NCBI RefSeq assembly: GCF_964204645.1
Contig: NC_134031.1
Location: forward strand, 16,303,307 to 16,367,306
Reading direction: 5' to 3'
Length of the DNA: 64,000 bases
Origin: Tubulanus polymorphus
Taxonomy: Eukaryota > Nemertea > Palaeonemertea > Tubulaniformes > Tubulanidae
Part shown: positions 25,501 to 34,500 of the stretch, in pieces
How the letters are laid out: each line of letters opens with the position of its first letter
Position numbering within the stretch: position 1 is the stretch's first letter
Notes under the pieces: model-generated
What the model saw: the letters and a program-made list of their open reading frames with translations, nothing else
Told to the model about the DNA's origin: nothing
Database searches by the model: none
Translations under genes and position numbers: made by a program

Positions 25501-28500
25501 GGTCGTTTTCAAAACGCGAATCTTAACTACAACGCTAAGTACCCAATATTATTGCCATCGAAGCACCCATACACAAAATTAGTAATTAGTGACGCCCATA
25601 AAATGGTTCTACACAGTGGGTTACAATCAACTTTGTGTTACATACGTCAATCATATTGGATACCAAGAATTAGGCAAATAGTTAGCCCAATTATTAGAAA
25701 ATGCTCAGTTTGCATTAGACATGATGGTAAATCATATCGTGCGCCAATCACGCCTCCGTTACCTGCCTGTAGACTAAAAGAAGCTCCACCCTTCACCATC
25801 ACAGGCGTTGATTTCACTGGCCATTTATATCATCGCACGAAACACTCAAAACAGAACAAGGCATACATATGTCTATTTACATGCGCCGTTTCCAGGGCAA
25901 TACATCTGGAAATAGTCACTGATCTGACGCCTGCTTCCTTTATGAGAGCATTTCGCAGATTTGCCAGCAGGAGGTCGTTGCCAAGTCAATTGATCTCTGA
26001 TAATGGTTCAACATTTTTGTCTGCAGAAAACGATATCAAAGAAATATTCAAATCAACAAAAGTCAGAAACTTTCTGTCTAACAAACTTGTCACTTGGACA
26101 TTTATACCGAAACGCGCGCCATGGTTTGGCGGATTTTATGAAAGATTAGTCGGTATAACGAAAAACACTTTGAAAAAAGTAGTTGGTCGAGCGTGTATTA
26201 CCTTGGACGAATTGTCGACTCTAATTACTGAAATAGAGGCTACAATAAACGATCGTCCCTTAACGTACATGACAAATGATGACAATGAGATCATTCCCTT
26301 AACTCCATCACATTTAATTTGTGGGAGAATGATTACTCTGTTACCTCAACCGGTAGTTGAAGAAAACGAACTAATTGATCCGAATTTTAACTTACCGCCC
26401 ATCGGTTTCTCCGACGCGAAGAAACGCATGAAATACTTAGACAGTCTTTTCCAAGATTACTGGATACGGTGGCGAAATGAATATTTGCCAACCTTAAGGG
26501 AAAACCACTGTCAGACGCTAAAGCGGGGTGGCATTACGGAAAATCATGTCAAAATAGGCGATATAGTGATCGTTCATGATGACTCAAAAAAGAGAATCTT
26601 TTGGCAACTCGCTATCATTGAAGGTCTGAACAAGGGCAACGACGGTCTTGTGAGATCCGCGGTAATTCGTACTAAAAACGGAATTACGAATAGACCTCTT
26701 AAGAAATTATACCCCTTAGAAATCAATTCTGATAGTGGTGAGAAAATGAATGATGAATCATCGCCTCTAATTAGTAATATTCAACCCCCAATGAAAATAA
26801 AACGAAATGCAGCATTGAACGCTAGAAATAAAATAAAAAACTGGTGTGACAAACTGGTCGACTAATGCACAGGTTCAGCCTAATCAGAGTATAATTCAAA
26901 CTTATGTTCATAATGTTTCTTAATATGAGTTAATTTCATTTTTGAAGATTTATAATGTTAAGAACATGTTCTTCTATGTTTTTCAATTATTAAAATGTGT
27001 AAATGACGATCACCATAGTATATATGTAAAATTTAATGTTAATTGAAATGTAAGTTGAATCTTAACAGTGAAAATCATGTATGTATACATTCAAGCACAA
27101 ATTGTATCAATGTTGAAATACTATGTAATTTCCTTTCTATTATATACCTGAATATATATCGGAGTAAATGTTCTTTTTATATCTGATATTCACATGTTTT
27201 TAATTTCAAGAATACGTCAATCAATATTGTAATCTGTTATCTCATAATAATGCTATACAATATCCTAGTTATCATGTATACACCTATATTTTAGTTGAGA
27301 CACAACGCAATGTCAAAGTTTAACGTCAAAGCTTAATGTCAATGTTTAATGTCAAAGCAATCTCAGTTTTGTGTTAAATGAAGATTAAGAGTAATGCAAA
27401 CTTGATGTATCGAAGATTTAGTGATTCTGATATGAAATTGGAAATTGATTAATTTCTCATTTTTTACGTAGGCTTATTAACCTCATAGGTATTCCTAATT
27501 GATTATACATCCTATCTTTTCTTCCCGCCGCCGGGAGTGTTTCGAAAGTTCGGTTACTAAGCCGCTCATCTGGTTTGTGTTTATATATTTACTGTGGATG
27601 ACATCTTGTTTATGTTTATTCTCCATCTATGTGAAATAAAATCAGTCACTTCCAAGGTTTCGTAGTAACCAGACGTGTTGCTTCTTTCTCTCGGATCTGT
27701 CCCCTCTGGTCGAATCGAACCTTTCACGACACTGTGTGAGTCCATGTGCACTACATCATCAATATTGGCCTTTCAAAGTAACAATTACATTTGCGAATTT
27801 TGGCGTTCATTTTGTAATTAGATACATTTCATAACTCTTAACTAATTTTTGATAAATTCTAATAATTATTTTTGAGACGATGTGCACTACGTTATCAATA
27901 TATCGGGGCGAGACTGGTTGCCGGTCAATCAAGGTCAATTGTCGATACATTCAAATCCAATACTTCATTGATCCTTAATATCATAATATAGATAATATCA
28001 TATCATTTATTTTATATATGCGTTATTTTTCAAGGCATCAATAAACATTTGAGTTAAGTTTTCTTGCTGAATATGGCATTAAACCTTTTGGGCTTAGGGC
28101 AAAAATGATTTTAAGGCTTAGGGCAATAATGATGTTAAGGCTTAGGGCAAAAAATGATGTTTATATGTGCATCAATGAGGTCAGTCAATACGTTTTGCAC
28201 ATATTTAGGTGTGATTCATAGCTCTAGTGTGTATCAATAATGCAACCGTGTCAAGTCAGTCGATAGATACCCTTGGCATCTTCTCCGTAAATCTAGGGTG
28301 TCTTTACTCGGTTATTAATAGCTCTCGCAGGTAATAGAACGAACTGGCCTTGATTTATTTTTCCATTATTGGAGTTTCATTTCTGACAACGCAACACACA
28401 CACACATGAAATCCGATCACCCCAGGTATCAATTGTGGAATGGCGTTTATAAACAGAATATTTAGGCTAAGCGGATTAGTTTAAAATCTGTAAGCTTGAA

Positions 28501-31500
28501 CACAGATGGTTTCACAGATGGTTTGCCAAAAATCGTAAGATTTTTTCTAAATCTGTAATCGTGAATTTTGAAAAAAGAAATAGATTCTATATTTTCCACT
28601 AACTTTACTTCTTTTGATAGATAACGAAACCGCCTAGTTTCAGGAATCCTAAGAATACTATACATTATGCATTTTGTTCAATGTTTTTTTATCAGGCTAA
28701 GTATATCCTTTGATAATACTACAGTACTGTATGATATCTGGACTGACTGACTACTCCCACCAATTTATATTCAGCGTATGACAAAGCACTCGGGGAAGCC
28801 CGATATCAAACGCTGTACAGATATAGATTCCCTTTATTGAACCGATAATGCCCGAACTGAACCATCTGGATAAATAATGTTGACACAATAGCACCGCACA
28901 AGCGCAGCAATCGACTTCTCTACACTAGCGCTGAGTGGATTGAGGTCGACTTGCGCTAGAACTGCGCAGAACGGTTCAATAACCGGCGAACAGCAAAGTT
29001 CACCAGCTCATTAACCGAGAATAGCCGAATAACCGAGAATCATAGGATCGCCCGACCTATTTATAATTTCCTGGGAAACGACGTCTGGTTTCGATCCACT
29101 GAAGAACGCACTAACATCAGTTCCCCGAGATATCATGCGCTACACTATATGAATACACTGTGCTGTGCGAACTATTATTAAGGTACATGCTATTCACAAA
29201 TCCTTAACGATGAACAATGACTTTATCAATATGTAAATAAGTTAATTACTAGGAGTACTCTTGAGTCATAAGAACACCAGTTATACGCGTAATCTGATAT
29301 ATATATATATAGGCGTAGTGAAGAGTACGGTACTTTAAACTATGTCAGTCACCATCGATTAACACTACTAGAATGAATGTACTATTGAAAGATGCAAGGT
29401 ACAAGCAGACCTTATGATGTAGTGCACACCAGGTCATGTCTGACGAGATGACATACATACAGGCTAGACTCCAGTTCCTAGAAGTTTAACCTGACCTGTT
29501 TAATGGTTAAATACACGAATTTATGTGGACTAAACGCATTTTCATGTCTGGTAAATAAAGTACGATCAGCAGCTATTGTTCTATTTCACCAGTTTAGTAT
29601 AATATATCAATATACACCCCACCCACCCTGACGTTATTATCAGTAAATGCCATGTACCGTTGGAAACTAAGTGAAAGGTTTAATCTGCAGGTGAATCTAA
29701 TGGATTCATCGCTGTGAACGATTATCAAACTGTGTTGATCAAAATATGCCATTAGCATTAGACAACCAACCCAAAATATTTTTCACAACTATATTTTGAT
29801 TGGTAGGTTGACAGATTAGAAAACTCTGAACAGCATTTGAATCAGCCTGCCCACCACCATTCGGGGGCAATGTCAACAGCTTTGAGGTTTGTTTTCTTCT
29901 GTCAAGAGTGTCTGTCAAGTTTGTGTGTACTTATATTTTTGCCCCATGTGTTTACTAGTCACCGTTGTGTCAAGGTCAACCAACTATCACTATGTATGTA
30001 AGATAAAATGCACCAAAATGTTCAGTTTTAATTTTGGCAAGTGGTTGTTGGTGTTGCTCGACTTTGGCCAGGTCTGTCCTTGCCGGAATATCCTCATATA
30101 TAGAAAAAAAGTCCAGATAGAAACAGATGTACAGTCGGACCCACTCAATGGAGACTCTATGTACAATCCGACCCACTCAATGGAGACTCTATGTACAGTC
30201 TGACCCACTCAATGAAGAGTCTATGTACAGTCCGACCCACTCAATGGAGAGTCTATGTACAGTCTGACCGACTCAATGGAGAGTCTATGTACAGTCCGAC
30301 CCACTCAATGAAGAGTCTATCTGCATTCTGACCGACTCAATGGAGAATCTATGTACAGTCCGATCCACTCAATGGAGACATAATGTACAGTCCGACACAC
30401 TCAATGAAGAGTCTATCTGCATTCTGACCGACTGAATGGAGAATCTGTGTGCAGTCCGACCCACTCAATGGAGACTCTATGTACAGTTCGACCCACTCAA
30501 TGGAGACTCTATGTACAGTAAACTGAATGGGGACATTATGTACAGTCCGACACACTCATTGAAGACCCGTCAAGAATCATTTGAATGAAACTTTTGATAA
30601 TGAGAATAAATGAATTTGAAATAAATGTCAAACTTACTGATTTTATTTTGCGGTGTCAGAATTAGGGTGTGCGGCTTCTTCGTGAATTTCAACTCTTTGG
30701 CGACATGACAAGCCGTTAAAGGACTGTCCCCGGTGATCATCACAACCTGAAATAATTTCCAAATAATGAAAATATTGACAAAATATACCGGTAATGGTCA
30801 ATCATTTGGGAGATGTGAATGCGGATACTTACATGATGTGACGAGTATTGAACTTCTTTGATTACTGATTTTGAATCCAATTTAAACGGACAAGAGATAA
30901 TAACAAATCCGGCGAATTTTAAATTACACTCCACATTGTCTCGGCTTATTTCTCGCAACTGAAAACATAATTTACAACCAATTTAGCTAAAAAGCCTCGG
31001 GGGGGTTTGCAACGATTCTTAAATTCAACTAAAATGTCAACTAAAATGTTGACAGCAGATGAAATATCTTAATTAAGCACATGTATATAGGAATATTAGG
31101 AAATCAGATTTCTTTCAAAGAATCAATATTGAAGCACAAAAACGCAATTATCTATAGTTAAAACAAAATTACCTCGTGATGGGATAGATGGCCGAGTTTT
31201 TTATATCCTAGAGCTAGCACACGGGCTCCACGCCGAGCTAATGTCAGATAGATATCATCGTAGTTCTTCGGCACATCAGAGAACTGTACACAATACAAAA
31301 TACAGGCTTTCCTTTTAAACAATTTACTGAACTAGTAGATGAAGTAAGTCATGCGGCCTAAATCGCGTAAGTCATCGTTGCATGCTGCCATGAACATTAT
31401 GTTGACAACTTATCCGAATGATGACTTATTTTCAGTGGATTGATTTGGTAGACTTATCCGATGATGACCTACTTAAGTTTTGACTGCGCCTTCGAAACAA

Positions 31501-34500
31501 TCATTGTCAAAATAATGAGTTTGAAACGTAGACTTACCATCGAACGCAAAGTTTCCGGAGCGCCTTTGACCGTAGCGACGTAATCGGTCTCGGGAGATCC
31601 GGCCGGGGTGTAACCGGCGACGACCGACATACGTTTTAACGAGCTGGCGAAATGAAATCGCTGGAATATCTTCAACGGATGGGTTTTCATCCTCCTCGGC
31701 ACGACGGCTTCGCCTGTCACGAAAAATCGGGATTTACACGAAAATCGATCGAGAATTTCTCCGAGATGATGACCGAAATACGCGATCACTGGTTACCTTT
31801 AGTTAACGTCCACTCGACGGCGCTCAGGGTCGCTTTCTCCAGCGGATCTCCAACCATATCGTCATCCAGCTGAACTAGAGCATGGCAAGTAGCCAACACC
31901 TGCGCCGTTTCTAAAGGCGCTTCACTAACAGGGGCTATTTCCTCCTTTCCACTAGAATAATGTGAAAACACAATGAGAAAAAAATGTTAACGAATTATAT
32001 TTTTTTTTCTTATTTTAATTCATGTCTTCGATTAGAAAAATATACTTCCACATACTTGATGCCAGCCACTCCTTCGACGACCAGACAATCACTGGTTAAC
32101 GTTCCGGTTTTATCGAAGCAACAAATATCGATTTTCCCGGCGAACGGAATACGGAACGGTTCCGTACAAAATATGTCTGAAATAGGATAGTACAAATGAT
32201 TATATTTAACCCTATACGCGCCGCTCCAGAGACGGTCGGGAGTGTAATTTTACCCCAAACTGCCGCTACCAAAATAGTCGGGACCTGAATGAAATTCACT
32301 AGGAAGTGTCTCTAGCTAGCGGATATTGATAGAATTCTATCGGTAGTAAAGATGCAAACTTAACTTCAAGGTTGCATAGTTTTTATGGAAAAATTTTACA
32401 AGTTACACTAAAAAAGTGACTTAAAAATACCAGCAGTGAAAGCGTTAATTCATGAATCAAACTTGATCGATTGCTACAGGGACAAACAAGATGCACGCGC
32501 CTTGAAAACCCATTTTTGCGTGACGATTTTCTAGCACTCGTAATCAGACCATGTCAAAAAGTCTAGACAGTTAGATACTCACGAAGTTTAGTAAGTGCGA
32601 GTAGTGATGTGTTGACGGCGAGTGACAGTTCAATAGGTAATTCGGGTGGTACAACTGACGTCAAAATCAACGTACATTCTAAGAACAGTTTGTATCGGTT
32701 TCTCGTTGGATCTTCTGTGCCTAAAATTCAAGAGAAATACACGACAATATGAATACAAGATGCTATAATACGGCGTACAGGGCGTGTTCTTTGCACTGCA
32801 CAACAAGACCCCTGTACTAACATTGTACTAAAGTTTAATCAAGATCGACCTACTATTAATGAAGCTAAGTAGCTGAAAGACAGACGGTACGAGAATAAAG
32901 GGTCTCACGGAAGCCCGTGAACCAATAACAAACCTTTGATCCAGACGTAGGCAGCAGCCGCGATCGCAAAGAATAGCAGAAACAAAATGAACATGAAAGT
33001 TTCGATGTTGTTCGCCGTGACTCGTTTCACGCCGTATAAAATCGTTCGTAGCAGACGACCTTGAGCCGTGTTGAACCCGGTCTTCAGTACATACGCGATA
33101 CAGCCGTTATCATGAGCTGAAAATTAAAACGATCGGAATCATTATCGAATTCAATCGACTTGAATCAAAATAATTGCGAATTGCTTTTCACGGATCTTAC
33201 AGATCAGGGAATCCAAAATTCCTTGTATTTCCCCCATTGTTCCCCTGACCCTTGACCAAAGATTCCCGAATTAGATATTAGATTTTAAGTTATCTTCAGA
33301 GGGGCTGTTTCTTTATAAGAGGTTCTTTTTAGCCACACATCACCACCAAGTACAACAACACATCGCAACTAAAAATTTCCTGACTTTTTCCTGATATTCA
33401 GGAAGAGCCAGAATTCCCTGATTTTACCCGCAGGGAAAAAAATAAACCCGTAATTCCTGGATTTTCCCCCGATCTGTAAAAAGCCTGTCTTCCGATAATA
33501 TACGGATTAGAAATGGTTCACATTTCTGTGGTTCACATACTTACATTTAAGTCCCGGGCCTGTTTTACTAGGAGGTGAATGTTGAACGATTTTTGTGCCA
33601 CCGCAGAGAACGTGCAACTTAGAATCAACTTCCATATCGAGCACGTGATTCGGCTTCAGAGTTTCCAAAGCTTCCTGTTAAATAATCATAAGTATAAGTA
33701 TTTCATTGATGATTCTTTTATTTTCCCAAATGGAAAATGGACAGACACCATCTTACAAATAAGATAGGATACCATCATACTACAATCAACATTTTTTATT
33801 GGTGACTCGTTGATAAAGGTGATTTTCATGAAAAATTGCTGAAGAAAGTTGCCCTTGGCAAATGCAATACATGAAATCTATATAGCAAATGAATCCCCAA
33901 TTCATCCCCAACTGAATTACCCAAACATTTCCATGATAGGAGAAAAAAATTTCCCAAATATTTCCAAACTGGGAATACTATTTCAAAATCCCCAAGAAGT
34001 TTTTCTAAATTTCCCTGTACTGTTGAAACCATGGTTCATGTATGGTAATTTTTTATCATTTTATTTTGGGGCACACCCTATTGTTTGCTCCAGTCTCTAG
34101 ACGAGGATTTCCTATCAGTGCATTAAATTTTATGTTCAGCATTTTAGGAACTTATTGAAATAAGCTGCTTTTTATTTAATATGTTTAGTGTAATAATAAT
34201 GAAGTTTAGTACGGGCATAAGCCTGGTTTAAAGTACGCACCTTCATGACGGGAACAGATTCTCCCGTTAACATCGACTCATCGACGATACACGGACCTCT
34301 CAGCAGCAGCATATCACACGGAACAAGTTTCTCATCCTGAGACCGTCCTGTACGATCGTACGAAAACACACATTATCATCGACACTTCAAACAGTTAATT
34401 CAATACGCCTATAATCGATTCAACTGACCTATAGAAACTATATCTCCAGGTAAGAGCTGATCGCTCATGATGCCGCGCCACTTACGATTTCTATAAACCT

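Larger units (their letters stand above)
21325..27731 (+). mobile_element. Complete BEL/Pao LTR retrotransposon, 6407 bp
   Basis: Two 194-bp LTRs (21325-21518 and 27538-27731) are identical by direct reading and begin TGTTTC and end ACGACA. The element is flanked by a 5-bp duplication, CTGTG (21320-21324 and 27732-27736). A primer-binding-like site, TGGTGCCGTGACCAGG, starts at 21522, four bases after the left LTR. One uninterrupted Gag-Pol frame fills the middle; no envelope ORF follows. It sits in ATP13A1 intron 15 in the antisense direction and inside an older repeat. Identical LTRs, an open frame and an intact duplication mean a very recent insertion. Confidence 0.98.

Noticed and set aside
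26866-27537. Possible envelope gene after BEL Pol
   Set aside because: No ORF of useful length, signal peptide or membrane segment; the region is AT-rich untranslated DNA.
28080-28170. Possible CRISPR-like repeat
   Set aside because: Only three direct 24-bp units with no spacers, in a eukaryotic intron: a small tandem repeat.
28780-29060. tRNA-derived SINE or tRNA gene
   Set aside because: Some GC-rich inverted blocks suggested a fold, but no A/B box order, anticodon loop or A-rich tail could be identified.
29889-30555. ORFs across the 32-bp minisatellite
   Set aside because: The repeat period is not a multiple of three and the frame changes at every unit; no protein is implied.
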